59,562 nt of DNA from Sphingobium limneticum (GCF_008710155.1 NZ_VYPZ01000022.1:1-59562), one strand, 5' to 3'; positions 41,544 through 52,400 are shown, counted from the first letter of the stretch. Program-made: numbers and translations. Notes: generated from the sequence alone by a model not told the origin.

Positions 41544-44500
41544 TCATGCGACCGAAACCATCTCTATTGCGGACATATTTTCCTGCTCCGCATCCGCCTT
41601 TAACTGGGCGACCAGTGCGTGCAGGCCGCTGCCATGCGATCCCTTGATGAGGATGATGTCGCCATCCCGCGCCGTTTCCCGGAGGCAGGCGCGCAGTTGG
41701 CCGATATCGCTGGCATGGAGGCCACGGCAATGGGATGGCAGGTCGGCCCAGATCGGCGCATAGAGCGCTCCTACGGCATGAACCTGATCTATGCCCTGTT
41801 GCCGGATCAGCGGTGCCAGCGCACCATGATAGGCGACTGCGTCCGGCCCCAGTTCCAGCATCTCGCCCAATATCGCGATCCGCCGGCCGCCGGTCCGTGT
41901 GCCGAGCAGTTCCAGCGCCGCCGCCATGGAGGCGGGATTGGCATTAAAGGCCTCATCGATCAGCGTGATCGCGCGGCCGTCTATGGTCAGGGCCACCTCC
42001 TCGCCGCGACCGGCGAGCGGGCGGAAATCGGCCAGCGCCGCCAGCCCCTGCCCGGCATCAAGGGATAGCGCGGACAGGGTCGCCAGCACCGCCAGGCTGT
42101 TGAGCGCCATATGGTGTCCCGGTGCCTGCAAGCGATAATCCAGCATGCCTGTGGGCGTCATGACCGTCACCCTTCCATCCTGATGGTCCATCAGGCGGAA
42201 GTCGGCCTCTGGCGCTTCGCCATAGCTGATGACGCGCAGTTCGTGCGCCAGCGCCAGCGCGCGCACCTGCGGCAGTTCCGCCATGTCCGCGTTGAGGATC
42301 GCGACGCCACCGGGCGGCATACCTGCGAAGATGGCGCTCTTGCGCTGCGCGACGGTGGCTAGGTCGTGGTGAAATTCCAGATGCGCCGGCGCGATATTGG
42401 TGAAGACCGCGATGTCGGGCCGGGTCAGTTGCGCATTCTGGCGCATCCGTCCGATCGCCAGCTCCATCACGATATGCGGCGTATCCCACGGAATGGAGGC
42501 GAGATTCCAGGCGATGCCATGCGGCAGATTGGCGTTCAGCCGCGTTTCGCCAACATCGCCCCAAGGCCGCAGCGCCTGCGCCAGCATCGCGACCATGGTG
42601 GTCTTGCCGGCGCTGCCGGTCACGCCGATCAGCTTGCCGGTCATCGCCGCGCGGGCATGGCGGCCCAGCGCCAATATCGCCTCGTCATTATTGGGTACCG
42701 CCAGCACCGGCACGTCCGTAGTGGCCAGCCGGTCGGGCGCGCTGGTGATGATCGCCGATGCCTGTGGCCGGAGCCGGTCGATCAGGCGTGGGGGGATGCC
42801 CCGCTCCCCCGCCGTACCGCGCATCACAACCACCTCGCCGTCGCGCAGACTGGGGGGGAAGATGCACAGGCCTTCCGCGCGCCAGTCGGCCGGCGGCGGC
42901 ACGACCCAGCGCCCGCCGGTAGCCTGCATCACGTTGCGCGCGGTCCAGCCGCTTTCGACCGGCAGCGCCGCCGCCTCCGCCTGTGTCTCCAGCAGGTTCC
43001 GGCGATAGGCGATAAGGCCCGACAGATAATGTTCGACATCGTCGATCCGCACGCGAAAGGCGTGGTGGCGGATGAAGAAGCTGCCGACGATCCGCTGCGG
43101 ATTGGCGAAGAACATCGCCAGTTCAGGCCAGAAATGGCCGTTGAGGAGATAATGGGCGCGGGCATGGAGCGCGCGATGGAATTTGCCGAGGTCGATCGTG
43201 TCGAGCAGGTGGCGATGATCGGGGTCGGCGGAGAGGCGCGCGATCATATGCTGCGCCGCCATCATCAGTTCCAGCAGCGTCGGGAAAGTGGTGATGCGAT
43301 TTTCCACGAAATCCAGATGATCGCGAACATTGTCCAGGCCGAAGCGGAACCAGGCCTCATCCGCGCGATATCGGGTCAGTTCATTGACGCAGTAGCTGAG
43401 CCAATGGTCGTGCGCCGCCGCATGGCCCGCCGCGATGAAATGGGTGAAGGCGCGCGTCACCGCTTCGATCCAGCGCGGATCGCCGGTCAGGCCATAGAGC
43501 CGCATCAGCCCGAACGCAGCCTCCCCATCATAATAGATGATGCGGAAGTCCTGCTTCACCGTCAGCGTCGGATAGTCCAGCACATGGACGAAGCGCCCGC
43601 TGTCCGCATCCTGCATATGGAGCATGCCGGCCGCCAGCCGGTCAAGCAGCGGGCGATAGCGGTCGGTCGCCATCAACTCGCTATATTTGACCAGCGCCAA
43701 CAGGCAGACGGCATTGCCGCCCAGCTTGATCTCATTGCCGGGGTCGATCAGGAAAGCTGCCGGCGTGCCATCCGGCAAGGTCGCCGGGCGGATCAGCTCC
43801 TGCTCCAGATAGGCCAGCGCCCGCTTGATCGCGGCGAGCAGATCCGGGGACCGCGTCACCTCCCAGCTTTCCAGCATGGCATAGGTGCTGCTGGCATGGC
43901 GCAGGCTGTTATAGGCGGCGATCGGCCGGTCGAAACAGGGATGCCAGCCATAATGGAACCGGCCATCCGCCTGCACTTGCGAAGCGAGATAAGCGCTGCC
44001 GTCATCGATCAGGCGCAGCAGCAGGTCGGGATCCAGCCGCTCCACCGTCCGCCGCCCGGCGTTGCGGCCCTGCTCCCGCATCATGTGGATGACACCATCC
44101 GTGCCCACGAACAGACCGGCAGTCGAAAACAGCCAGATGGGCACGTCATCGCGGAAGTCGATCGCTCTAATGCCATGACGCAGCCGGGCGTAGCGCAGGA
44201 AATTGCCTTCATTGACGGTGGCTGTAGGATGCCCGTTGCCGCCATAGAGCATGGCATTGGCGTTGATTTCCGTTTCCAGAAATGCCTGTTCCAACCCCGC
44301 ATCCAGCGCGATGCCGAGGCGGAAATAATTGCGTTTGGTCGCATCCAGCCGCTGGCGCAGGCTTTGCCAGTCGGCCTGTTCGACCGCACGGACCCAATCG
44401 ACGCGCAGCCAGTCCAGCCGATCCGCCGCCGCCCGCAGCAGCGGCAGCGCCTTGTTCCAGCAACCTGCCGCATCCGGTGCGATGACGGTGATGGTCTGCG

Positions 44501-44627
44501 CCCGCGCCGCGCCATCGGTGAAGGACAGGAACAGCACCACCGTCCCCGCGCCGTCGATCGGTGACGGCGCCACCTGCCGCAATCGCTCGCCGATCGCAGC
44601 CAGTCTCTCCTCCAGCGACCCGGTCAT
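41544..44627 (-). CDS. MurF-like ligase fused to a long alpha-helical N-terminal region
   Basis: 1027 residues. The C-terminal ~370 residues are a Mur ligase of MurF type: ATP site GVTGSAGKTT (P-loop ending near 677), NIAPAHLEFH, DEAFNANPASMAAAL (near 890), ILGEMLELG and LIKGSHGSG. The N-terminal ~590 residues are not a MurF domain. They contain repeated alpha-hairpin-like stretches (RLIDDGSAYLASQVQADGRF, YNSLRHASSTYAMLES, KQDFRIIYYDGEAAFGLMRL) suggesting an (alpha/alpha) toroid. No signal peptide is seen, so it should be cytoplasmic. Its ATG overlaps the HlyD stop (ATGA), placing it in the type I secretion operon. It may ligate an amino acid to a sugar or peptide substrate; the role is unknown. 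Confidence 0.8.
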   Translation of the reverse strand: MTGSLEERLAAIGERLRQVAPSPIDGAGTVVLFLSFTDGAARAQTITVIAPDAAGCWNKALPLLRAAADRLDWLRVDWVRAVEQADWQSLRQRLDATKRNYFRLGIALDAGLEQAFLETEINANAMLYGGNGHPTATVNEGNFLRYARLRHGIRAIDFRDDVPIWLFSTAGLFVGTDGVIHMMREQGRNAGRRTVERLDPDLLLRLIDDGSAYLASQVQADGRFHYGWHPCFDRPIAAYNSLRHASSTYAMLESWEVTRSPDLLAAIKRALAYLEQELIRPATLPDGTPAAFLIDPGNEIKLGGNAVCLLALVKYSELMATDRYRPLLDRLAAGMLHMQDADSGRFVHVLDYPTLTVKQDFRIIYYDGEAAFGLMRLYGLTGDPRWIEAVTRAFTHFIAAGHAAAHDHWLSYCVNELTRYRADEAWFRFGLDNVRDHLDFVENRITTFPTLLELMMAAQHMIARLSADPDHRHLLDTIDLGKFHRALHARAHYLLNGHFWPELAMFFANPQRIVGSFFIRHHAFRVRIDDVEHYLSGLIAYRRNLLETQAEAAALPVESGWTARNVMQATGGRWVVPPPADWRAEGLCIFPPSLRDGEVVVMRGTAGERGIPPRLIDRLRPQASAIITSAPDRLATTDVPVLAVPNNDEAILALGRHARAAMTGKLIGVTGSAGKTTMVAMLAQALRPWGDVGETRLNANLPHGIAWNLASIPWDTPHIVMELAIGRMRQNAQLTRPDIAVFTNIAPAHLEFHHDLATVAQRKSAIFAGMPPGGVAILNADMAELPQVRALALAHELRVISYGEAPEADFRLMDHQDGRVTVMTPTGMLDYRLQAPGHHMALNSLAVLATLSALSLDAGQGLAALADFRPLAGRGEEVALTIDGRAITLIDEAFNANPASMAAALELLGTRTGGRRIAILGEMLELGPDAVAYHGALAPLIRQQGIDQVHAVGALYAPIWADLPSHCRGLHASDIGQLRACLRETARDGDIILIKGSHGSGLHALVAQLKADAEQENMSAIEMVSVA

Positions 44628-45814
44628 CGTTCGCGCAACCCTTCGCGCGCGCGATTCAGGGGCTTGAGCAGATATTGCATCACCGTCTTGCTGCCGGTGT
44701 GGATATCCACCGTGGCGATCATGCCCGGCACGATCGGAAAGCGTTTGCCCGCCTTGTTGACCACGGCAACCGACTTGGTCCGCACGAAGACGCGATAATA
44801 ATAGATTTCCGGGTTCACCTCATCCTTGATCGTGTCCGGCGATATGCTCGACACCGTCCCTTCCAGCCCCCCATAAATGGCATAATCATAGGCGGTGATC
44901 TTGACCGTCGCCCGCTGGTTGGGGTGGATGAAGGCGATGTCGCGCGGCGAAATGCGCGCTTCGATCAGCAACTGGTCGTCCAGCGGCACGATCTGCATGA
45001 TCTCGCCATTGGGTGACACCACGCCGCCGATGGTGGACACGTCGATGCTCTTCACCACGCCGCGTACCGGCGACCGCAGCGTCAGACGCTTCAGCGTATC
45101 GGACCGGCCGCGCACCACCGGCGCCAGTGCCTCCACCTCCTCGCTGACCTTGGCCAGATCCTGCTGCGCCTCGACCAGATATTGCGAGCGCAGGTCCGAT
45201 TTCTTGAGCGCCAGTTCGGCCTGTTGCCGCTTCAGTCGCAGCACCTCGACATTGCTGGCCGCACCGACGGCGATCAGGGATTCGCCGATCTTCACTTCCT
45301 TGCTGATCAGCGCGAGCGATTCGTCGATCAGCCGGTCGGAACTCATTAGGCTTTCCCGCCGGTCGCGATAGAGGCGCGTTTCTGCCGCCTTCAGCTCCGG
45401 ATAGGGATCGAGTTCCCGTGAAAAGGCGATGGGCGTGCCACCCACCTCCGCCCGCAGGCGCGCGGCGCTCGCAAGGGCGGCGCGATATTTGGCGGCGCTT
45501 TCGTCCACCGTCGATCCCGCCTGGGTGGGGTCGAGCTGCGCCAATATCTGGCCAGGCTTCACGATATCGTCCTGCTTGACCATCAGCTTGGCTAATATGC
45601 CGCCCTCCAGCGACTGGATGATCTGTTCCCGGCTGGTCGGTACTACCCGCCCACTCCCGCTGGCGACCTCGTCCAGCTTGGCGAACCAGGCCCAGGTGAA
45701 GGCGACGACGAACAGGGCCGTGACCAGCCATAGCAGGCGCTTGGCGCCGGTGATGCGGCCGCGCCCTTCATCGTCGAACTGCCATTCGTCATCGATGACC
45801 GCGACGCCGCTCAT
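44624..45814 (-). CDS. HlyD-family type I secretion adaptor
   Basis: 396 residues. One membrane span near the N-terminus (LLWLVTALFVVAFTWAWF) is followed by the biotinyl-lipoyl-like half (VVPTSREQIIQSLEGGILAKLMVKQDDIVKPGQ), a long coiled-coil (about 130-260) and the C-terminal half (RSPVRGVVKSIDVSTIGGVVSPNG, then the HlyD tail VVPGMIATVDIHTGSKTVMQYLLKPL). It bridges the ABC exporter and TolC. Start ATG overlaps the ABC stop by ATGA; its own stop overlaps the Mur-fusion start the same way. Confidence 0.95.
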   Translation of the reverse strand: MSGVAVIDDEWQFDDEGRGRITGAKRLLWLVTALFVVAFTWAWFAKLDEVASGSGRVVPTSREQIIQSLEGGILAKLMVKQDDIVKPGQILAQLDPTQAGSTVDESAAKYRAALASAARLRAEVGGTPIAFSRELDPYPELKAAETRLYRDRRESLMSSDRLIDESLALISKEVKIGESLIAVGAASNVEVLRLKRQQAELALKKSDLRSQYLVEAQQDLAKVSEEVEALAPVVRGRSDTLKRLTLRSPVRGVVKSIDVSTIGGVVSPNGEIMQIVPLDDQLLIEARISPRDIAFIHPNQRATVKITAYDYAIYGGLEGTVSSISPDTIKDEVNPEIYYYRVFVRTKSVAVVNKAGKRFPIVPGMIATVDIHTGSKTVMQYLLKPLNRAREGLRER

Positions 45815-47997
45815 GCCACCCTCGCCCGGTTGGCCTGCATGGTGCGGATCGCCGCATCCTTGGGCTGGTCCAGCAATATGCCGCCATTGTCGATCACGAT
45901 CACCCGATCGACCAGATCCAGCACCCGCATCCGGTGCGTCGCGATCACCAGCGTCCGCCCCTGCGCCCATGTCTTGAGGCCGTCGATGAAGTGGCGTTCG
46001 GACACCTCGTCCATCGCCGCGGTCGGCTCGTCCAGCAGCGCGACGGTCGGATGGCGCAGCAGCAGGCGCGCCAGCAAAAGCGACTGGATCTGCCCACCCG
46101 ACAGGCCGTTGCCGCCTTCCAATATGATATGTTCCAATCCGCTGCGCAGGCGTCGGACGAACTGGATCGCACCGGTCATCGCCAGCATGGACAGGATTTC
46201 CTCATTGGAGACATCCGGCGCGCCCAGCGTCAGATTTTCACGGATCGTGCCATGGAACAGCCGACTGTTCTGCGACAGGAAGCTGACGTCGCGGCGCAAG
46301 TCGTTAGGGTCAATATGGTGCAGCGCCAGATTGTCGATCAGCACTTCGCCCGACACCGGCTGCATCATGCCCGACAGCGCCTGCAACAGGGTGGATTTGC
46401 CCGCGCCGTTGCGACCCAGCAGCGCGATCTTCTCGCCCGCCTTGATCTCCAGCTCGGGGATGGTGAGCGCGGGCGGGCTATTGGGATCGGCATAGCTGAA
46501 CACGCCGCCATGGATGGTGATCGCGCCTGCGATCGCATTCACCGAAATGCGATGTTCGGCATCGGGGCGATCGACCGGCAGGCCCATGATCTGGTTCAGG
46601 CTGCCGATCGCTACGCGCGACTGCTGGAAACGGCTGAGCAGCGATGTGACCTGCGACATCGGCGCCATCATCCGCGACCCCAATATGGAGGAGGCGACCA
46701 GGGCGCCGGTCGTGATGTCGCCTGCAATCACCATCGGCGCGCCGACGCACACGATCCCGGCATAGACGCCATTCTGCACATTCTGCGTCCAGACGGTCAG
46801 GCTGTTGGTCAGGCCGCGCAGCTTCAGCTGCTGCTCCCCGGCCTCCGCATTGTAGCGGTTCCATAGTTGCTGGAAGCGCTCCTCCGCCTGTAAAGCCTTG
46901 ATATCCTCGATCCCCTGAACCGCCTCCACCAGCATGGCATTGCGCAGCGAGGCTTCGCGCATCGACGCGGTCGCATAGGCGCGCAGTTTGCGCTGGGCGA
47001 GCAGGCCCGGCACCAGCAGCAGCACGAGCGCGGCAAGTGGCACCAGCACCAGCGGCCCGCCGATGAACCAGAGAATGACCAGGAAGATCAGGAAGAAGGG
47101 CAGATCCGCCATCGCCGCCACGGTGGTGGATGTCAGCAGCTCGCGCACCTGATCCAGGTCGCGCAGCTGGGCGATAAAGGTGCCGGTGGAGGTCGGCCGC
47201 GCCCGGTTGCGCACGCGCAGCGCATGGCCGAACACCTTGTCCGACATGCGCAGGTCCGCGCGCTTGCCCAGCACATCGACGATGTTCATCCGCAACCGCC
47301 GCAGCAGGAAATCGAAGCCGATCGCCAGCGCCACGCCCAGCACCAATATGTAGAGCGTCGGGTAGGATTCCGCCGGGACCACCCGGTCATAGACCTGCAT
47401 CGAGAAGATCACGCCGGACAGGCCCAGCACGTTGGCGATGCAGGACGCCACCATCACATGGACATAGGAGCGGCTGTCCTGATGGATGATCCGCCGCAGC
47501 CAGTTTTCGTCCTGCTGGTGGATATAGGGATCGACGCGGGCATCGGGTGCCGACCGTACCGGTCGGGCGATGACCAGCAGGGTCGCGCCGCGCGCCACGT
47601 CCGCGATCGCCATATGGGCGCGCAGCCCGCCTTCGCCCGCCAGCGACAGGGTCGCCTCCCCATCCTCGGCTATGGCCGTGACCAGCGCCAGCGCGCCGTC
47701 GCTCATCCGCACGATCATCGGCAAGCGCCAGCCGGACAGCTTGTCGCGCGCGTCGGGCGTGCGGAAACGGATCGACAGGCCCAATGCACGCGCCATGCCG
47801 CGCACCTTGGCCTGTTCTCCATCCATCCCGGCCCACAGGCCCGCCAGCTTGGCCCCCTGTTCGCTGTTGGGCAGGCCATAATGGCGCGCCACCTGTTGCA
47901 ACAGGTCCAGCCAGGCGTCGATGGAGGGGGCAGCGGGGGCCGGACCGCTGGTCGCGCCTGCGCTGACGACCGGCTTGATCGGCGGCATCATGTTCAT
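45811..47997 (-). CDS. Type I secretion ABC transporter (LssB/LapB type)
   Basis: 728 residues. The N-terminal C39-like domain (about 25-150) has no catalytic Cys, so it is a non-cleaving docking domain as in LapB/HlyB. A six-span membrane domain is followed by the nucleotide-binding domain with Walker A LLGRNGAGKSTLL (around 525), signature LSGGQ and Walker B VALLDEPTAAMD. It exports the large adhesin encoded upstream. Its start overlaps the tolC-like stop by ATGA. Confidence 0.95.
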   Translation of the reverse strand: MNMMPPIKPVVSAGATSGPAPAAPSIDAWLDLLQQVARHYGLPNSEQGAKLAGLWAGMDGEQAKVRGMARALGLSIRFRTPDARDKLSGWRLPMIVRMSDGALALVTAIAEDGEATLSLAGEGGLRAHMAIADVARGATLLVIARPVRSAPDARVDPYIHQQDENWLRRIIHQDSRSYVHVMVASCIANVLGLSGVIFSMQVYDRVVPAESYPTLYILVLGVALAIGFDFLLRRLRMNIVDVLGKRADLRMSDKVFGHALRVRNRARPTSTGTFIAQLRDLDQVRELLTSTTVAAMADLPFFLIFLVILWFIGGPLVLVPLAALVLLLVPGLLAQRKLRAYATASMREASLRNAMLVEAVQGIEDIKALQAEERFQQLWNRYNAEAGEQQLKLRGLTNSLTVWTQNVQNGVYAGIVCVGAPMVIAGDITTGALVASSILGSRMMAPMSQVTSLLSRFQQSRVAIGSLNQIMGLPVDRPDAEHRISVNAIAGAITIHGGVFSYADPNSPPALTIPELEIKAGEKIALLGRNGAGKSTLLQALSGMMQPVSGEVLIDNLALHHIDPNDLRRDVSFLSQNSRLFHGTIRENLTLGAPDVSNEEILSMLAMTGAIQFVRRLRSGLEHIILEGGNGLSGGQIQSLLLARLLLRHPTVALLDEPTAAMDEVSERHFIDGLKTWAQGRTLVIATHRMRVLDLVDRVIVIDNGGILLDQPKDAAIRTMQANRARVA

Positions 47998-49325
47998 AGC
48001 GTCACCCCGCGCACCACTGTTCCCGTGAGGTGGAAGGCCGCGCGGGTCCGGCCCGAATTATACAGGCAATCCATCTGCAACCGCCGCAGGTCGTGGGCGG
48101 TATTGGCCGCCTCGAACCGGACCTGCTGAAATTCCTGCTCGGCATTGAGCAGGTCGACCAGCGTGCGCGTACCCATTTCCAGATATTGCATGCGATACAG
48201 CTTTCCGGTTTCGTCCATATTGCCTTCCCGCGATGCCAGGGTTGTGAGCAGCGCGCCCAGACTGTCGATCTGCTGCTGCGCCTCGGACAGGCGCTGGGCG
48301 GTTTCGTTGCGCGCCCGGTCCGTGGCGGCGTCGGCCGCCTCCAGCGCGAAGGACGCCCCGCGCACCCGCGCCTTGGTAATGCCGCCGCCGAACACATTGC
48401 TGCTGACGTTGAGGCCCAGCGAATAGGCGCTGCGCCGGCTGGACAGCGGATCGGACACGTCGATCGTGCCGGTGCCGCCGATGGAGATGGTGGGCAGTTG
48501 CTCCGCCTTGCGACGCTTGAGGTCCGCGACCGCCTGATCCTTCTGGGCTTCGGCGACCATGACAGCGGGCACATCGTCCCAGTCGGGCGGCGACTGGCGG
48601 CAGGCCGCCATCAGCCAGCCGGGTACTTCTTCATCGACCTTGGTCGGCGGCGCGGTTCGCCCCAGCAGATAGGCCAGGTTGCTGGACCAGCGGCGGCGTG
48701 ATGCCTCGATCTGCGACAGGGTGGCGATCGCGGCCTCCACGCGGGCCTGCGCCTGCAAGCCGTCGGATCGGGTCGCCGCGCCTTTGGTCACGCGGCTGTC
48801 GACCAGATCGCTGATCGCGCGAACGCGCTCCAGCTGTTCCAGGCCGATCCGATGCAGCGCTTCGCCGCGTTGCATCTCGATCATCGCATAGCCGGTGTCG
48901 CGGATCAGCCCGTCGACCGCCAGCAGCATTTCCGCTTCGCCGACCCGCGTGCCGGCGCGCGCCGAAGCCACGGCGCTCGACACCTTGCCGAAATCGAAGA
49001 GCATCTGGGACGCGTTGATTTGTGGCCGGGGGCGCCAGTCGGCGGTCAGGCGGCTGTCATAGCCGGTGGCGACGCCGGCGCTGATCTGCGGCGAATAGCC
49101 GGCGCGGGCGACATCCACCTCCGTCGCGCGGGCGTTGAGTTCGCCCGCCGCCTGGGTCAGCACCGGGTGCCAGGCGATCGCCTCCCGGGCGGCTTCTTCC
49201 AACGTCACCGGATCGGCGGGGTTCACCGCCGGTCCGGTCTGTGCGTATGCGGCCGAAATCATCAGGCCGCCGGCGAGCAATAGATAGGCTCTGCCGTTAT
49301 GGAACCATGTTCCCATGCCGGTCAT
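47994..49325 (-). CDS. TolC-family outer membrane channel protein
   Basis: 443 residues. A signal peptide (AYLLLAGGLMISAAYAQ) is followed by two repeats of the OEP/TolC helical-barrel fold, including EEAAREAIAWHPVLTQAAGELNAR and the C-terminal LVDLLNAEQEFQQVRFEAANTAHDLRRLQM, which resembles the LapE/AggA subclass. It forms the exit duct with the HlyD and ABC genes. An internal ATG four codons downstream is possible. The 120-base gap upstream (49326-49444) is A+T-rich and may hold a separate promoter. Confidence 0.93.
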   Translation of the reverse strand: MTGMGTWFHNGRAYLLLAGGLMISAAYAQTGPAVNPADPVTLEEAAREAIAWHPVLTQAAGELNARATEVDVARAGYSPQISAGVATGYDSRLTADWRPRPQINASQMLFDFGKVSSAVASARAGTRVGEAEMLLAVDGLIRDTGYAMIEMQRGEALHRIGLEQLERVRAISDLVDSRVTKGAATRSDGLQAQARVEAAIATLSQIEASRRRWSSNLAYLLGRTAPPTKVDEEVPGWLMAACRQSPPDWDDVPAVMVAEAQKDQAVADLKRRKAEQLPTISIGGTGTIDVSDPLSSRRSAYSLGLNVSSNVFGGGITKARVRGASFALEAADAATDRARNETAQRLSEAQQQIDSLGALLTTLASREGNMDETGKLYRMQYLEMGTRTLVDLLNAEQEFQQVRFEAANTAHDLRRLQMDCLYNSGRTRAAFHLTGTVVRGVTL

Positions 49326-49444
49326 ATCCTCATCCAGTTATGACCAGCATGGATGCCATTGGTTACGGACATACTAACATGGCAGCATTAATATTATATC
49401 GCTATCGTAACATGTTGTGATTTTACCTATGCTTGAGACATACA

Positions 49445-52400
49445 TCAGAATGTATGACCATTATTTATGCTGTGCTTTTCGATATCATCCGATGTGGAAA
49501 GATAAGCTAGTGGATCCTGCAGCACATCCACAGGGGTCAGATCGACGCTTTCTGTGGTCGGCGTCGTTGTCATGTCGATCGGGTCCACCCTCTCCGGCGA
49601 TGCTGCGCGGTCGAGATAGGCCGACAACACATCCTCCAGCACGCCCTGGCCTTCGAACATCTGATAGGCCAGCTCGCCCAGCACTTCGTCGGAAACCGGC
49701 GTATCGGTCGGGTCCGCATCCGGTGTGACAGGCTGATCCGCGCTTGGCGCATCGACCGGGTCTGCGGCGGATGCCGCAACGACCAGATCGGTGCCCGAAA
49801 CGGTCGGATCGTCCGTGCCGGAAACCGTTGCCTCCTCGGAGAAGGAGGATATCCGGGCTTCGGGCGCCGAGGCGATCGCCTGATCCGTCGTGGTATCCGA
49901 CGTCAGGCTTGCCGTCTGGTAACTGTCGTCGCTGACCGCCGCCGCTTCATCCATGCGCAGGCTCGCCTGCTCGAACGACATGAAGGCCGACGTCGCACCG
50001 GACCCGACATTGATCGTCACGTCCAGCGTAGCCGTGGCCGTGACGCCATTGGGCTGGACGATCTGGTAGGTGAAGCTGTCCACCAGATTGACCGTCGAAT
50101 GCGGGATCGTCGTGCCGGGCGTGTAGTTGTAATGGCCCGTCTCGTTGACGGTCAGCGTCCCATAAGTTCCCTGGATGGTCACAGCCGTCTCGCCAACCTC
50201 GACGAAACCGCTACCCGTGCCGACCTTTACTACCGGGAATGCCGTGCCGGTCACGTCGTTGGCCAGCAATTCGCCCTGCGTGCCGGTCACGCCCGATACC
50301 GTATATTGGTCCAAATGGGTGATGGACTGACCGATATAGACGGTCGATCCGTAGCCCGTGCCCAATATGTTCGTGCTGGACACCGTGTAGGTATAGGTGC
50401 CCGACGGCAGATCGTCGAACGTATGGGTGATGCCCGATCCTAGCGGCAGCCCTGCCACGGCGGTCGCCGTGTAGGTGCCCACGGTCGCGCCTGCCGCATT
50501 CTTCACCGTAATGGTGTAGCTGGGCAGGACTGTCAGCGAACCACCGCGGATGACCGTGATCGTCACGTCGGACTGGCTGTTCGCACCCACGGTAAAGCTC
50601 TTCGAGCTCGATCCCGTGACGGGTACCAGCACTGCGCCAGCCGTGTTGAAGCTGAAATCCGACGCGGTTGCGACCGTCTGCACGACATTTTGATACTGGA
50701 CCGCTGCGGTCGCCGTATCGTGATTGGCGACGGGGGCGGCCGTGATGTCGTCGCTGCCGATCCGGATCGACAGGTTCGCCGTTTCCGTTTCACCATCGCT
50801 CCGATCGATCAGCGTATATTGGAACACGTCCGTCTTGCCGATCGACGCGGCGGTCGGCGACGGGGTGTAGCTGTAGCTGCCGTCCAGATTGATGACCAAC
50901 CGGCCGAAGGCACCGTTCACCACCGTGCCGTTCGCGTTCACGGCCGTCGTCACCCCGTTGACGGTGACGCTCTGGATCACCGTCTGCGGACTGATGATGT
51001 CGATATGACCGTCCGGACTTGGATCGGTAATGACATTGCCCTGAATCTGCTGGGGCACGATCCCGCCAATGTCGGTGAAGTCCGAATCGGTCCCTGCGAC
51101 ATTGAGCGATCCCAGCAAACCGACACCCAACGTCCCGTCAAAGGTGACGAAGGCGCGATATTGGCCCGGCCCCAGCGTTTCGGTGCTGACCAGATTGCCG
51201 TTCAGCAGGCCCAGTTGCAGTAGCGACGCGCCGTTGCCGCCGCCCACCGCGACCCAGGCCGATCCGTTCCAGCGCTGCACCGCGACGGAATAGCCGCTGA
51301 GCACGCCGATGCTGAGCGTCGCGTCATAAGTGAAGACGGCGTTGAGACTATGGCCGTCCGCCACGGTGAAGCCGACGCTGGGCGTCGCCAATACCTGCGC
51401 ATTGACATTGAGCAGGCCGAGCGACACCAGCGCCAGATAATTGGCCGTACCATGGTTGACCGCCGTCGATACCGGCAGCAGGTCGATCAGGGCCACCGTG
51501 CTATTGTCGAACGCGGCGATGTCGAACGGCGCGCCGACGGCGCCCGGAAGCGACTGATTGCCGGCGACATCGGTCTGCGTAACGGTCAGATTCTGGCCGC
51601 CCACCTGCGGGCTGGACAGAGTGACCGAGAAGCGGCCATCCGATCCCACCTGCCCGGTGCCGATCACGGTTCCCGTTCCGTCGCGAACCCTGACCGTCGC
51701 CCCGGCTTCACCGATGCCGGTCAGCGTCGTACCGGCCGTGTTGACCGCCAGATTGGCGGGCGCATTGGGCGCGGTGATGTCCGGCGCGATCGCGCTGGTC
51801 GATATGGACGGATTCCCGGCGCCATCGGTCTGAACGACGCCGATGGTTTCGCCATTGGCCTGCGCCTGGGTCAGCGTCACCGAATAGCTGCCATTGGCGG
51901 CGACCAGAGCCGTGCCGATCACGACACCTGCCGCATTGGTCACGGTGACGGTCGCACCCGCTTCACCCGTACCCGTCACCACCGTACCCGTCGCCGAAAC
52001 GGCGGCGGTGGGGGCGGCAGGCGGGGTATGGTCGGGCGCGGTGACGGCAGCGTTGGGCGATCCGTTGCCCGCCCCGTCCGTCTGGCTCACGCTCAACCGC
52101 TCGCCATTCAACTGCGCCGGGCTGAGCGCCGCGGTGTAGCTGCCATTGGCCGCCACCGTCGCGGTGCCCAGGATCGTGCCATCGGCCGCCCGGACGGTGA
52201 TCGTCGCGCCGGCTTCACCCGTGCCGGTCACAGACCCGCCATTGGCGGAAACCGCCGCAGTGGGTGCCACCGGCGCCGTCGTATCGGGCGCGGTGATCGG
52301 CACGACGGGCGACACATTGCCTGCCGGATCGCTCTGCACCAAGGTCAGTTTTTCGCCGTTGGTCTGGGGCGTATTGAGCGTGGCGCTATAGGTTCCATTG

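Noticed and set aside
42366..44564. 732-codon plus-strand frame opposite the Mur-ligase fusion
   Set aside because: The minus-strand gene has clear MurF motifs and an operon overlap; the plus-strand product is Arg/His/Gln-rich without recognisable motifs.
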